Under the pieces are notes generated by a model. That model was not told where the DNA came from, searched no databases, and saw nothing but the letters and a program-made list of their open reading frames with translations. A DNA stretch of 64,000 nucleotides from Chitinophaga filiformis (GTDB taxonomy: Bacteria; Bacteroidota; Bacteroidia; Chitinophagales; Chitinophagaceae): the NCBI RefSeq assembly GCF_021646545.1, contig NZ_JAKIRP010000001.1, positions 806,001-870,000 on the forward strand, written 5' to 3'. This document shows, in pieces, positions 55,066-63,823 of the stretch (positions are counted from its first letter, which is position 1; each line of letters opens with the position of its first letter). The translations under genes were made by a program, and so were the position numbers.

Positions 55066-55635
55066 ATGAAGATAGGCTTGTATTTTGGGTCCTTTAATCC
55101 TATACATACCGGGCATCTGATTATAGCTAACTATGTGGCATACAATACGGACCTCGATAAAGTATGGTTGGTGGTATCACCGCAAAACCCTCTAAAACCG
55201 GCAGGATCATTACTAAATGAGCATAACCGCTTTCACCTGGTAGAACTGGCCATTAAGGATGAACCCAAGCTCAGGGCCAGCAACATTGAGTTTTCCCTGC
55301 CGAGACCCTCCTTCACCATCGATACACTCACCTATCTGACTGAGAAATTTCCTACACAAGAATTTACCATCATCATGGGTAGCGATAGTTTCCAGAACAT
55401 CACGCGCTGGCGTAATTATCAGCAGCTTATCAGGAACTATCCTATTTATGTGTACCTGCGCCCGGGACATGAAGTAACTGAGACGCACGGGGCACGGGTA
55501 GAAATATTGAAAGCGCCGATGCTGGATATTTCGTCTACTGACATACGCAAGTGGATCCAGGAGGGGAAATCCATCCGTTACCTGGTGCCTGACAATGTGG
55601 TGGCATATATCGCAGAGAATAACTATTACCGGTAA
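55066..55635 (+). CDS. nadD: Nicotinate-nucleotide adenylyltransferase NadD
   Basis: Adenylates nicotinate mononucleotide to deamido-NAD. The 189-residue protein has the nucleotidyltransferase signature GSFNPIHTGHLIIA at its N-terminus (HxGH variant HTGH) and the C-terminal ISSTDIRKWIQEGKSIRYLVP. Length is typical. Together with nadA at the window start it covers two of the steps to NAD, although the genes are far apart. Its stop is one base from the convergent stop of the AI-2E gene. Confidence 0.95.
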   Translation: MKIGLYFGSFNPIHTGHLIIANYVAYNTDLDKVWLVVSPQNPLKPAGSLLNEHNRFHLVELAIKDEPKLRASNIEFSLPRPSFTIDTLTYLTEKFPTQEFTIIMGSDSFQNITRWRNYQQLIRNYPIYVYLRPGHEVTETHGARVEILKAPMLDISSTDIRKWIQEGKSIRYLVPDNVVAYIAENNYYR

Positions 55636-55636
55636 A

Positions 55637-56671
55637 TCACCGCTGCACCCGCACTTCCCGTTTTTTGGTCAGGAACTCGTTTGAGTAAATATCCAGCAGG
55701 AGTATGAACATGGATATAAGCAGGGGACCGAAAATCAGCCCGATAAACCCAAAAAGGTTCACACCTATCAACACCCCGAAAATGGTAATCAGGGGGTGTA
55801 CATCACCGATCTTCTTCGCCAGTATCAGGCGGGATAAATTATCAGAGGTACCAACTACGGCAAAACCATATACCAGCACGCCGATGCCCTGCCATGTCAT
55901 ATTGGTGGCAAGGAGGTAAACACCCATAGGCACATATACAGCAGCGGCGCCAACAACAGGCAGCATGGCGGTAAAACATGTCACTGCAAACCAGAACAGG
56001 GGTTGGGGTACCTGAAAAATGAAATAACCGAGCAGTGATACGATACCCTGTATGACCGCAATCAGGGGAATTCCCACCGCATTGGCAATCACCAATTTAT
56101 GGAATTCAGTCCCAAGCCTTAACACATTCTCGTCTTTCAACGGAATATATTCATATAACCAGGCCTCCATTTCCCTACCGTTCACCAGCATAAAGTACAG
56201 GATGAAATAGAGTATAGCGATAGCTGTTAGTGTGTTAAAAGTGGCACCCAGCAATCCTGGTAAAACAGAAGTAATGTATTCCTGCAGCCTTTCCAGTCGC
56301 ACCTGCGAAAGGATATCTATGTTGGTAGAAGCCTGTATCTTGTCATTGATTGTTTTAAGGCCGGCAATCAGCTCTGAAGAATGCGTAACAGCATAACCAA
56401 TTTTGTCGGTAAGCATGTTTATGAGCATGCCAAAAGGCAGCAATATAATTATAAATGACATGAACATTAGTAGCGCAGCAGCAAGGCTTTTGCGCCACTT
56501 CCGGTCTTCCACTAAGCGGAACATGTATTTCCTGCTGAGGATATACATGGTGATAGCGCCAAGAAATCCGGGGAAAAATGTATACAGTTCCCGGAAGAGT
56601 ATATATGCCAGCAGTACAATGATCAGCAGAAAGCTGACTTGTTTAATTCGCTCGTTATCTATTACGCCCAT
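55637..56671 (-). CDS. AI-2E family permease
   Basis: A 344-residue membrane protein with about eight helices of the AI-2E/TqsA/YdiK family. Blocks such as ITMYILSRKYMFRL, PLIAVIQGIVSLLGYFIFQVPQPLFWFAVTCFTAMLPVVGAAAVYVPMGVYLL and HPLITIFGVLIGVNLFGFIGLIFGPLLIS are typical. Known members export autoinducer-2 or transport Na+/Li+ with protons; the substrate here is unknown. Confidence 0.88.
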   Translation of the reverse strand: MGVIDNERIKQVSFLLIIVLLAYILFRELYTFFPGFLGAITMYILSRKYMFRLVEDRKWRKSLAAALLMFMSFIIILLPFGMLINMLTDKIGYAVTHSSELIAGLKTINDKIQASTNIDILSQVRLERLQEYITSVLPGLLGATFNTLTAIAILYFILYFMLVNGREMEAWLYEYIPLKDENVLRLGTEFHKLVIANAVGIPLIAVIQGIVSLLGYFIFQVPQPLFWFAVTCFTAMLPVVGAAAVYVPMGVYLLATNMTWQGIGVLVYGFAVVGTSDNLSRLILAKKIGDVHPLITIFGVLIGVNLFGFIGLIFGPLLISMFILLLDIYSNEFLTKKREVRVQR

Positions 56672-56929
56672 GAGGTTGAGAGGTTATCTGTCAGTGAATA
56701 TAATTAATCGTGCAAAAAGAATACCGTTCCCTGCAATAGTACCGGCTGGTATAAAGTAAACCAATCTACCACATAAAGTGTTTAATCAGAGCAGGTTGCC
56801 GGATACTTTCCGAGTCAGCGTAATATTTTATTAATAGCAATTACGGAAAGATTATAATTATTGGAATAGTGTTTGTAATCTGTACAGTACGATTTATAAC
56901 CATTGTTCATCTTTTAAAACTTTTATTTT

Positions 56930-57127
56930 ATGGCGAACAGCAGTTCAAAAGCAGTTGTGTCATTCATTGTTGGTGCCGCAGTAGGTGTGGCTGTAGGTTA
57001 TTTACTGAATACTGACAAAAGAGACGAACTCGTAGAAAAGCTGAGATTTCAGGCAGATAAATTGAAAGACAAGTTTAAGAAAAGAAAGGAGCACTTTGAA
57101 GATGCTCTGGAAAACGAGATGGCGTAA
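56930..57127 (+). CDS. YtxH-domain stress protein
   Basis: A 65-residue protein with one N-terminal membrane helix (VSFIVGAAVGVAVGYLL) and a coiled-coil-prone Lys/Glu-rich tail, the YtxH pattern associated with envelope or general stress. It starts a three-gene set with two more small genes on the same strand (25 and 32 bases apart). Confidence 0.82.
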   Translation: MANSSSKAVVSFIVGAAVGVAVGYLLNTDKRDELVEKLRFQADKLKDKFKKRKEHFEDALENEMA

Positions 57128-57151
57128 ACCCTTGTCACAAAAAATATTTGC

Positions 57152-57601
57152 ATGGAAGATAATTTCAGCAATTACTTCAATCAGACGGGCAAGGTAGCCA
57201 AGGAATATCTCGAAACTCGTTTAGACCTGATTAAACTCCAGGCAGCAGGAAAGCTATCAAAAGCCTTAGCGCTTTTCTTTTCATTGATACTGGCTTTCCT
57301 GCTGTTCTTTTTTGTTATCGTATTCCTTGGTATGGTGCTTGGCTTCTGGATAGGCGAAATGACCAATAGTTTTACCATTGGGTTTTCTTGTTCTGCGGCC
57401 TTGTTCATAGTGTTGCTGGGCATTCTGCTCATTTTCCGTAAACCGCTGATCCAGGTTCCTCTATCTAATATACTAATTAAGGAGCTAATGAGTGAGATGG
57501 ATATAGTATATGATGAAGAGGAGGATAAAGGTCAGAAGAAGGAAGCAGAAGCCGATGGCAAAAAGATTGAAGAGGAAGAAGAATTGTACGAACAATTATA
57601 A
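57152..57601 (+). CDS. Phage-holin-type membrane protein (DUF1469)
   Basis: A 149-residue protein with two membrane helices (about 47-72 and 82-105), an amphipathic N-terminus (YLETRLDLIKLQAAGKLSK) and a highly acidic tail ending KKIEEEEELYEQL. This is the YqjE/DUF1469 'phage holin' family, which despite the name is an envelope stress protein in many bacteria. It lies between the YtxH gene and a small Lys-rich gene. Confidence 0.82.
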   Translation: MEDNFSNYFNQTGKVAKEYLETRLDLIKLQAAGKLSKALALFFSLILAFLLFFFVIVFLGMVLGFWIGEMTNSFTIGFSCSAALFIVLLGILLIFRKPLIQVPLSNILIKELMSEMDIVYDEEEDKGQKKEAEADGKKIEEEEELYEQL

Positions 57602-57632
57602 CAATTGAAAGATTAGTGATAAACCTTTACAC

Positions 57633-58001
57633 ATGCCCAAGGTGAAAGTAACAAACGGAGACCTGTTACAGAAGGAGATAGCCCGGCTGAAAAAACGTTC
57701 CCGCGCACTGGAAAATGAGCTAGGAGACAGGGTCCAGTATTTTAAAGGAAATTATGGGAAAATGGCATTGAACTCTGTGCTTCCCGGCAGCACCAAACAT
57801 AGTGCGATGTTGGGTGTGGCAGGGCGCATTGCGAAGGTTGCCTGGCAAAGCGGCAAGTTCAAATCCTTTACTACCAGCGCCCTGATGACAGCATTAGAGT
57901 TTGCGGGGGTACGGCTGGGTATGAATCTTTTCGATAAGTTCCGCAAAAGCCGCAGCAAAAAGAAGAAAGCCAAAGCTGCGGCCGAGAAAGAAGAAGATTA
58001 A
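57633..58001 (+). CDS. Small Lys-rich protein of stress block
   Basis: A 122-residue protein I cannot name. It begins with a coiled-coil-prone segment (LLQKEIARLKKRSRALENELG), has a moderately hydrophobic middle (about 75-100, SFTTSALMTALEFAGVRLGM) and ends in a run of Lys and Glu. Its position after the YtxH and DUF1469 genes is typical of a third member of this kind of operon, comparable to YqjK. It stops seven bases before the convergent radical SAM gene ends. Confidence 0.68.
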   Translation: MPKVKVTNGDLLQKEIARLKKRSRALENELGDRVQYFKGNYGKMALNSVLPGSTKHSAMLGVAGRIAKVAWQSGKFKSFTTSALMTALEFAGVRLGMNLFDKFRKSRSKKKKAKAAAEKEED

Positions 58002-58007
58002 AGATTG

Positions 58008-59033
58008 TTATCCCCAAACCTTTGTTCCCTCACTGCAGTTAGCACAAATATCAATATTCTTACGGCCTTGCTGGATCTGCGTCCGGAAACGGATATACTT
58101 ATCGTTATGCCATAACTCCTTCAATGATTCCTGTTTAAGATCGCCCAGTTTGTGCTGCGCGTCTTTATCGAAACAGCATGGCACTACCAGACCGTCCCAG
58201 GTAATTACGGGAGAATGCCACAGACGCCAGCAGTGATTGCCCATTTTGTTCTTGATGGTATAGGTACCATCGTCATTCCTGTGATAACGGCTGTACTTAT
58301 CAATAGTCGGGATCAGGCGGTTACCTTCTTCATAATCGTATACCTGGGCAGTCTTAAAGCGAACTTCATCCACACCGATTTCCTTTGCCAGTTGCTTTAT
58401 ATCCTCAATCTGATGCTCATTTGGTTTTACAACCAGGAACTGGAAAAAGACAAACGGCGTTTTTGAGTTCAACTCTTTTTTCCATTTTACGATATTCTTC
58501 GCGCCCTGTATCACTTTCTCCAGGTTACCGCCCACACGGTACTGCGTATACACGTCCTGTGTTGTACCATCAATTGAGATGATCAGCCTGTCCAAACCGC
58601 TTTCCACTGTTTTACGGGCATTCTCTTCCGTGAGGTAGTGAGCGTTGGTAGAGGTGGCGGTATAGATACCCTTTGCATGGGCGTATTTAACCATCTCCAG
58701 GAAGCCGGGATTGAGGAAGGGTTCTCCCTGGAAATAAAATATCAGGTATAAAAGCTCCTTATGGATCTCGTCTATTGTTTTTCTGAAGAAGTCCTGCTGC
58801 AGCATGCCGGTAGGGCGGGTAAAGGCTCTTAATCCGCTGGGGCATTCAGGGCATCTCAGGTTACAGGATGTTGTCGGCTCAAATGATACCGAGATAGGGT
58901 AACCCCACTGAATAGGTTTGCCTGTCCATTTGCTTACAAAGTAGCTGCTTAACACCTTGGCGGCGTTCCAGCCGCGGCGCAGCGTAAACTTGGACATCAG
59001 ATTGAGGGTATCATTTAGATTAAATTCAGGCAT
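58008..59033 (-). CDS. Radical SAM/SPASM protein
   Basis: A 341-residue enzyme that binds a SAM-reducing [4Fe-4S] cluster through CNLRCPEC (CxxxCxxC, about residues 51-58) and further clusters through a C-terminal SPASM region (VVPCCFD and ICANC at the end). Other typical parts are the TNAHYL and LDRLIISIDGTTQDVYTQYR barrel strands. ATG 59033 (MPEFNLNDTLNLM) is chosen; the upstream open frame to 59324 is low-complexity, overlaps the next gene and is not conserved-looking. SPASM proteins modify peptides or cell-surface compounds; substrate unknown. Neighbour genes give no hint. Confidence 0.88.
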   Translation of the reverse strand: MPEFNLNDTLNLMSKFTLRRGWNAAKVLSSYFVSKWTGKPIQWGYPISVSFEPTTSCNLRCPECPSGLRAFTRPTGMLQQDFFRKTIDEIHKELLYLIFYFQGEPFLNPGFLEMVKYAHAKGIYTATSTNAHYLTEENARKTVESGLDRLIISIDGTTQDVYTQYRVGGNLEKVIQGAKNIVKWKKELNSKTPFVFFQFLVVKPNEHQIEDIKQLAKEIGVDEVRFKTAQVYDYEEGNRLIPTIDKYSRYHRNDDGTYTIKNKMGNHCWRLWHSPVITWDGLVVPCCFDKDAQHKLGDLKQESLKELWHNDKYIRFRTQIQQGRKNIDICANCSEGTKVWG

Positions 59034-59178
59034 AACAACATCACTTATTGTTGTAAAAATAAGATATCTATACCGGTTATGTATAATAATAATTATACTT
59101 GCTGTGAAATTGGGAAGAAGATTGAAAATGTGAGCATTAAAAGCCGTCACTCTATTGCGAAAGCCGAATAAATAAAAA

Positions 59179-59946
59179 GTGCCAAAACTCCGAATTAAGA
59201 AATCCAGGCGTTTAATTTTCGCCCTGTTATTCCTCCTATGTCTGACATTTGGAGCCTGGCTATGGTGGCGGGAGAGAGAGGAAGCCCTGAACTTTGTCAG
59301 GTATGAAGAATTTGGGATCGACATGCCGGTAAACTACTCCATTCACGGGATTGACGTGTCAAAATTCCAGAAAAACATCAACTGGTCGGCGGTGGAACAG
59401 ATGCAGGTAGACCGTATTCATATCTCCTTTGCGTTTATTAAGGCAACAGAGGGTATTACCCGTCAGGATGCCTTATTTAAGCAGAACTGGCAAAAGGCCA
59501 AAAAAGCCGGTATTGTCAGGGGGGCATACCATTTTTTCTATTCTACCCGTGACCCGCTGAAGCAGGTGATCAATTTTCAGAATGTCGTGCAGCTCGAGTC
59601 CGGTGATCTTCCACCCGTGCTGGACATAGAAGTACATAATAATCAACCTCCGGCTGTGATCAGGTCTACTGCCAGGATCTGGCTGGAAGAGATGGAAAAA
59701 GCTTATGGTGTGAAGCCGATCATCTATACCAACATGCACTTCTACGAAACATATCTTGGAGAGGAATTTGACCGGTATCCTTTATGGGTGGCCCACTACT
59801 ATCAGAAAGAGCGGCCATCCACACAACGCCACTGGCTGTTCTGGCAGCACAGCGATATCGGAAGAGTGAATGGGATCTCTACAACGGTCGACTTCAACGT
59901 TTTCAAAGGAGACAGCCTGGCGCTTCGTAAATTGTGCCTCCCTTAA
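59179..59946 (+). CDS. GH25 lysozyme-like membrane-anchored protein
   Basis: A 255-residue muramidase of glycoside hydrolase family 25, which cuts the glycan strands of peptidoglycan. An N-terminal helix (LIFALLFLLCLTFGAWLWW) anchors it to the inner membrane or acts as a signal. The catalytic set is intact: Asp59 in GIDVSKFQ, Glu91 in KATEG and Asp148/Glu150 in VLDIEVHN. It starts with GTG at 59179. Bacteroidota encode several such enzymes for wall remodelling or type VI/effector use; the role here is unknown. Confidence 0.92.
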   Translation: MPKLRIKKSRRLIFALLFLLCLTFGAWLWWREREEALNFVRYEEFGIDMPVNYSIHGIDVSKFQKNINWSAVEQMQVDRIHISFAFIKATEGITRQDALFKQNWQKAKKAGIVRGAYHFFYSTRDPLKQVINFQNVVQLESGDLPPVLDIEVHNNQPPAVIRSTARIWLEEMEKAYGVKPIIYTNMHFYETYLGEEFDRYPLWVAHYYQKERPSTQRHWLFWQHSDIGRVNGISTTVDFNVFKGDSLALRKLCLP

Positions 59947-59960
59947 CATAATAAATTCAC

Positions 59961-60239
59961 ATGGAAAATCAGGAACCACAGCAGGACAGAAAGGAACAAT
60001 TCGATATGAGGATCGTGTACTATTTTGTCAGGATCATGCGAACGGTGTTCCTTGGATTTTTCTGGATGCTGGTGAACGTATTTCTGGGCTTATACCTTGG
60101 GTTTGCTATACCGGAGGAATCTACTCCCGGCAGGATGATCTTCTTTTACACTTTTCTGGTGCTTTCACTGGCAGGCTACCTGTTCATAGTCAGGAAAATG
60201 TGGAAGAATGCCGGCCACGTGCAGGATAACTATGACTAA
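59961..60239 (+). CDS. Small two-helix membrane protein
   Basis: A 92-residue protein I do not recognise. Two hydrophobic segments (about 26-49 and 59-79) suggest a hairpin in the inner membrane with polar N- and C-termini. It is 14 bases after the GH25 gene and probably co-transcribed, so it could assist that enzyme, though nothing in the sequence proves it. Confidence 0.66.
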   Translation: MENQEPQQDRKEQFDMRIVYYFVRIMRTVFLGFFWMLVNVFLGLYLGFAIPEESTPGRMIFFYTFLVLSLAGYLFIVRKMWKNAGHVQDNYD

Positions 60240-60244
60240 AAAAG

Positions 60245-60312
60245 AAGTGATCAATTATAGCATCACTCCTACGGGCTTTTGGCCCATATGGGTAACATAT
60301 AATTGATCACTT
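60245..60312. terminator. Bidirectional hairpin between convergent genes
   Basis: A perfect 15-bp inverted repeat (AAGTGATCAATTATA, 60245-60259, and its complement 60298-60312) with a GGGC/GCCC hairpin inside, located between the membrane-protein gene and the convergent CsbD-like gene. T runs are short, so termination is inferred from position. Confidence 0.6.
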
Positions 60313-60319
60313 TACGAAC

Positions 60320-60532
60320 CTACAGCAATGTGGACTGCTGCAAATATGCTTGTTGCATACCTTTGATAATGCGGGCAACATCTTCCTGCGACTTGCCGGT
60401 TTTCCGTTCAAGTCTGCTATACAGCTCCCTCTCTTTACCTCTTTCAAACACTAAATCTTCGTCTGAAAGTTCAGTGAAACGCTGCTTGAGCAGTTTCTTC
60501 AGTACCGACCACTGGTATCCCCGGATGTTCAT
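60320..60532 (-). CDS. CsbD-like stress protein
   Basis: A 70-residue protein from ATG 60532 (MNIRGYQWSVLKKLLKQRF) resembling the CsbD general-stress family: the pattern W..LK..LKQRF.ELSDEDL...G.E.EL..RLERK.GKS.EDV matches family members. The frame is open upstream to 60586 through a leader that does not look coding. Expected to be cytoplasmic and strongly charged. Confidence 0.7.
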   Translation of the reverse strand: MNIRGYQWSVLKKLLKQRFTELSDEDLVFERGKERELYSRLERKTGKSQEDVARIIKGMQQAYLQQSTLL

Positions 60533-60586
60533 AGTAGCATATTTATTTGTTATAGAATTTATATTGTAGATTATCCAAGTTGCCAA

Positions 60587-61043
60587 TTTTCGATTTCTCG
60601 TCCGTGTTTTGCGTCAGGGTAACTGTACACTATTGCTGAGGTATAACTATCATGGTTATCAACACGGCTGGACGATAATATGTTCAATATCTATGCCATT
60701 AGCAGGGCTCTGAAAGTTAAAGCAATGTTAGTCTTTTAACCCGCTATTCCTTTGCAGTATTGAGTTTGGACAAACTATATTATAATATTGTTAATGGGAG
60801 GGTTGCTAAAAAAGTGCTAAAACGCATCAGACGGGCAAAAGTGCAATCTATTGCACCAAACGCGACTTCTGCCGCTTTGTGGAATGCGCTGCACATCCAT
60901 TACAACGGTTTGGGGTGCCTTGTGTGGAATGGTTTACTCATTACTGCTGTGTAATGCGTAATTGGCAAGGATTTAACGCATGGAACAGACTTTGCAACGT
61001 ATTAATTGAACGATGATACGATAACAACCTTAAACGGAATATT
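60587..61043. other. Intergenic stretch, nothing firm
   Basis: About 455 bases between the CsbD-like gene and a small + strand gene. I see only an imperfect inverted repeat near 60599-60673 (CGTCCGTGTT against AACACGGCTGGACG) and a non-ATG open frame at 60760-60954 that I do not trust. Promoters for both flanking genes must lie here. Confidence 0.5.
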
Positions 61044-61232
61044 ATGCTAAGCGAAAAAGAATCCGGAAAGGATAAAAAGCCTTCCGAAGAATATGAGCAG
61101 AAAGAACAGCATCCCGTTGAAATTTTAAAAACAGATAAAGCAGATAATACTCGCAGTCCACTGCATGCAGACCTTTCAGAGAAACCCGAGGAAGAAAATG
61201 CAGCAGTGCGCGATCAGGATACTAAAAACTAA
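61044..61232 (+). CDS. Small charged protein
   Basis: A 62-residue, very hydrophilic protein, Lys/Glu/Asp-rich (KESGKDKKPSEEYEQKEQ), with no hydrophobic core. It is probably disordered. It has no close neighbour on its strand and is followed by an inverted repeat and a terminator at 61342. Coding status is uncertain. Confidence 0.4.
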   Translation: MLSEKESGKDKKPSEEYEQKEQHPVEILKTDKADNTRSPLHADLSEKPEEENAAVRDQDTKN

Positions 61233-61341
61233 GTCGTTACCATATTTTTTTATTGATTGACCTCTTGACACAATATGGTATTTCCTACGGAGGAAAAAAC
61301 GATTAGTAACATTCTTCTTTAATGTTGTGGTGTATAGCAGG

Positions 61342-61370
61342 CCGTCCCATTCATGGGATGGTTTTTTTTT
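61342..61370 (+). terminator. Terminator after small charged protein gene
   Basis: CCGTCCCAT pairs with ATGGGATGG around TC, followed by nine T. The convergent SnoaL-type gene ends at 61369, so it may also mark that transcript's end. Confidence 0.8.
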
Positions 61371-61791
61371 AACTACTATGGTCAGCAATGATCTTCCAGC
61401 TTCCTTTAATGCGTTTAATGATCAGCGAGAAGTGCCCCTGCAGATCACCTATTGTTCTTTGGAGGTGCCATTTGCCTACCACAAAATAGATATCCGCTGC
61501 CAGGGGCTTCATTTCCAGTATATTGAAGACCAGTTTACCCATAGCTGCCGTGTCTGGATATGATTTCCGGTAGTTATCCAGTGTGGCCTGCCAGCCGTAG
61601 GTGGCGCCTCTCTTACCAATAAATATCAGGGAATCCGACTGCCAGTAAGTAGTCATAAAGGCGTCCAGGTCGCCCTGGTTCCAGGAGGCGGTTTGTTTAG
61701 CCAGTAAAGCCCTGATAGCAGACTGCTGCTGTTGTGCACGTACGGCCGTAAACGGAGTTGCCAACAGGATAAGGAACAATAATAAACGCAT
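61369..61791 (-). CDS. Exported SnoaL/DUF4440-like protein
   Basis: A 140-residue protein with a signal peptide (MRLLLFLILLATPFTAVRA) and a mature part of the SnoaL/NTF2-like cone fold: AIRALLAKQTASWNQGDLDAFMTTYWQSDSLIFIG, then GWQATLDNYRKSYPD and WKIIADHSS. Such domains bind small molecules or act as isomerase-like enzymes; the function here is unknown. ATG 61791 is used; the open frame continues 15 residues further. Confidence 0.85.
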   Translation of the reverse strand: MRLLLFLILLATPFTAVRAQQQQSAIRALLAKQTASWNQGDLDAFMTTYWQSDSLIFIGKRGATYGWQATLDNYRKSYPDTAAMGKLVFNILEMKPLAADIYFVVGKWHLQRTIGDLQGHFSLIIKRIKGSWKIIADHSS

Positions 61792-61847
61792 GGTAATTTT
61801 TAGTAAAAGATAAACAGTTTTTGCGATGCAGGGCAATCTGATTATAC

Positions 61848-61855
61848 TACCTTTG
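61848..61855 (+). promoter_or_regulatory. possible -7 box before kdnA
   Basis: TACCTTTG matches TAnnTTTG and ends 17 bases before the kdnA ATG. A TTG lies 24 bases upstream, slightly beyond the usual spacing. Confidence 0.35.
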
Positions 61856-61871
61856 CAAAAATCAACAACTT

Positions 61872-63062
61872 ATGCCCGGATATGAATTTTTTGGCCCGGA
61901 AGAACGCAAAGAGATAAACGATGTACTGGAAACAGGCATTTTTATGCGTTATGGCTTTGATGGTCCCCGTAAAGGTATCTGGAAAGCCAAAGAACTCGAA
62001 CAGGCCATTTCTGAAAAACTGAACGTAGCCCACACCCACCTGGTATCCAGCGGTACCGCCGCCCTTACAACAGTTATGGCAGCATTGGGAATCGGCGCCG
62101 GGGATGAGGTGATCATGCCCACCTTCACATTTGTGGCCAGCTTTGAGTGTATCTTTTCTGTAGGGGCAACGCCTGTCCTGGTAGATGTGGACGATACCCT
62201 GACACTGGACCCTAAAGCTGTGGAAGCCGCTATTACTCCCCGCACCAAAGCGATAATGCCCGTACACATGTGCGGCGCCATGGCTGACCTGGATGCGCTG
62301 AAGGCTATCTGCGACAAACACAATCTGATCTTACTGGAAGATGCCTGCCAGTCTTTTGGCGGTAGCTATAAAGGCAAAGCGCTGGGAACCATCGGTCATG
62401 CCGGTGCATTCTCTTTCGACTTCGTAAAAACAATTACCTGTGCAGAAGGTGGCGCTGTTGTAACAAACGATAAAGACATCTATCTAAAATGTGATGCATA
62501 TGCCGACCATGGTCACGACCACATGGGAGTAGACCGGGGCGCTGACCTGCACCCATATATCGGGTATAACTACCGTATCTCCGAACTGCATGCTGCTGTG
62601 GGGCTTGCCCAGGTGCGCAAGCTGGATACCTTCCTGGGCATCCACCGGAAAACAAAAAAGATCTTCAAAGATGCCCTGGCTACTGTACCAGGCGTAACTT
62701 TCCGCCGTCTGCCAGATGCTGATGGTGACAGCGCAACCTTCCTGGCCTTTTTCCTGCCGGAAGAAAGTCAGGCACGCGCCGCTGCTGCTGCGATGAAAGC
62801 TGCTGGTTTACCAACATTCTACTGGTATGACAACAACTGGCACTATATCCGTAACTGGGAGCATTTCAAACAAAGCACTGTGCTTTTCCGCTTTGCACCG
62901 GGACTGCAGCAGGCAATGGAACTGTACAAGGTAAAGCAGTTCCCTGTGTCAGACGCTATCATGAGCCGCTGCATTTGTACGCCTATCAGCCTTAGCTGGA
63001 GCGACGAAGAAGTTCAGCAGCGGGCTGAGAAATTGGTGAATGCAGTAAAGAGCGCCCTATAA
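61872..63062 (+). CDS. kdnA: 8-amino-3,8-dideoxyoctulosonate transaminase KdnA
   Basis: A 396-residue DegT/DnrJ/EryC1-type PLP aminotransferase. Motifs are SSGTAALTTVMAALGIGAGDEVIMPTFTFVAS, EDACQSFGGSYKGKALGTIG and the Schiff-base Lys in SFDFVKTITCAEGG. Its neighbours identify it: kdsB nine bases downstream and kdnB after that, the order expected for making 8-amino-Kdo (Kdo8N) as described for Shewanella. KdnA adds the 8-amino group to the 8-keto sugar made by KdnB. Product is used in the outer-membrane lipid A-core region. Confidence 0.9.
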   Translation: MPGYEFFGPEERKEINDVLETGIFMRYGFDGPRKGIWKAKELEQAISEKLNVAHTHLVSSGTAALTTVMAALGIGAGDEVIMPTFTFVASFECIFSVGATPVLVDVDDTLTLDPKAVEAAITPRTKAIMPVHMCGAMADLDALKAICDKHNLILLEDACQSFGGSYKGKALGTIGHAGAFSFDFVKTITCAEGGAVVTNDKDIYLKCDAYADHGHDHMGVDRGADLHPYIGYNYRISELHAAVGLAQVRKLDTFLGIHRKTKKIFKDALATVPGVTFRRLPDADGDSATFLAFFLPEESQARAAAAAMKAAGLPTFYWYDNNWHYIRNWEHFKQSTVLFRFAPGLQQAMELYKVKQFPVSDAIMSRCICTPISLSWSDEEVQQRAEKLVNAVKSAL

Positions 63063-63071
63063 AAGATAAGC

Positions 63072-63800
63072 ATGAAGAAAGTAGCCTTGATTCCCGCCCG
63101 TTATGGGGCTACCCGTTTCCCGGGTAAACTGATGGCTAAGCTGGGAGGTAAATCTGTCATTCTGCGTACCTACGAAAGCACCGTGAACACAGGCGTGTTT
63201 GACGAGGTAATGGTGGTGTGCGACAGCGAGATCATTTACAATGAAATTGTGAATAATGGCGGTAAAGCCATCATGAGCAAAAAGGAACATGAATGCGGGA
63301 CCGATCGTATAGCAGAAGCTATTGAAGACCGTGCGGATGTTGATATCGTTGTGAATGTACAGGGCGACGAACCCTTTACCCAGAAAGAGCCGCTGGAGAA
63401 ATTGCTGAAAGTATTCGAAGGAGAAGAAGGTAAACAGGTGCAGGTGGCATCCCTGATGCAGGTACTGAAAGACCAAAAATCTATCGAAGACCCAAACTAT
63501 GTGAAGGTGGCGGTGGATAAGAAGTTCAATGCCCTTTTCTTTTCCCGCTCTGTCATTCCTTACCCGCGCGACAAGAACATCCAGACCGTATATTATGAGC
63601 ACATCGGGATCTATGCATTCCGCAGACAGACGCTGATGGATTTTACCAAAATGCCGGTAAGTCCCCTGGAAGCTGCGGAGAAAATAGAATGCCTGCGCTA
63701 CCTGGAAAATGGTATTCCCATGAAAATGGTAGTGACAGAATATATGGGTGTGGAGATCGATACGCCGGAAGATCTGCTGAAGGCGGAAAAATTACTGTAA
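63072..63800 (+). CDS. kdsB: CMP-Kdo / CMP-Kdo8N synthetase KdsB
   Basis: Activates Kdo or 8-amino-Kdo with CTP. The 242-residue protein has the signature [43 protein letters not shown] and a conserved PYPRDKN region, as in KdsB. Being between kdnA and kdnB, it probably prefers the 8-amino substrate. Start ATG is nine bases after the kdnA stop. Confidence 0.93.
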   Translation: MKKVALIPARYGATRFPGKLMAKLGGKSVILRTYESTVNTGVFDEVMVVCDSEIIYNEIVNNGGKAIMSKKEHECGTDRIAEAIEDRADVDIVVNVQGDEPFTQKEPLEKLLKVFEGEEGKQVQVASLMQVLKDQKSIEDPNYVKVAVDKKFNALFFSRSVIPYPRDKNIQTVYYEHIGIYAFRRQTLMDFTKMPVSPLEAAEKIECLRYLENGIPMKMVVTEYMGVEIDTPEDLLKAEKLL

Positions 63801-63823
63801 TACTAAATCATTAAACGACTGAG

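Noticed and set aside
59034..59324. N-terminal extension of the radical SAM protein
   Set aside because: The extra 97 codons are low complexity (Ile-rich) and overlap the start of the GH25 gene on the other strand.
60760..60954. 64-codon plus-strand frame
   Set aside because: Non-ATG start, no motif, and it sits in a gap that must hold promoters.
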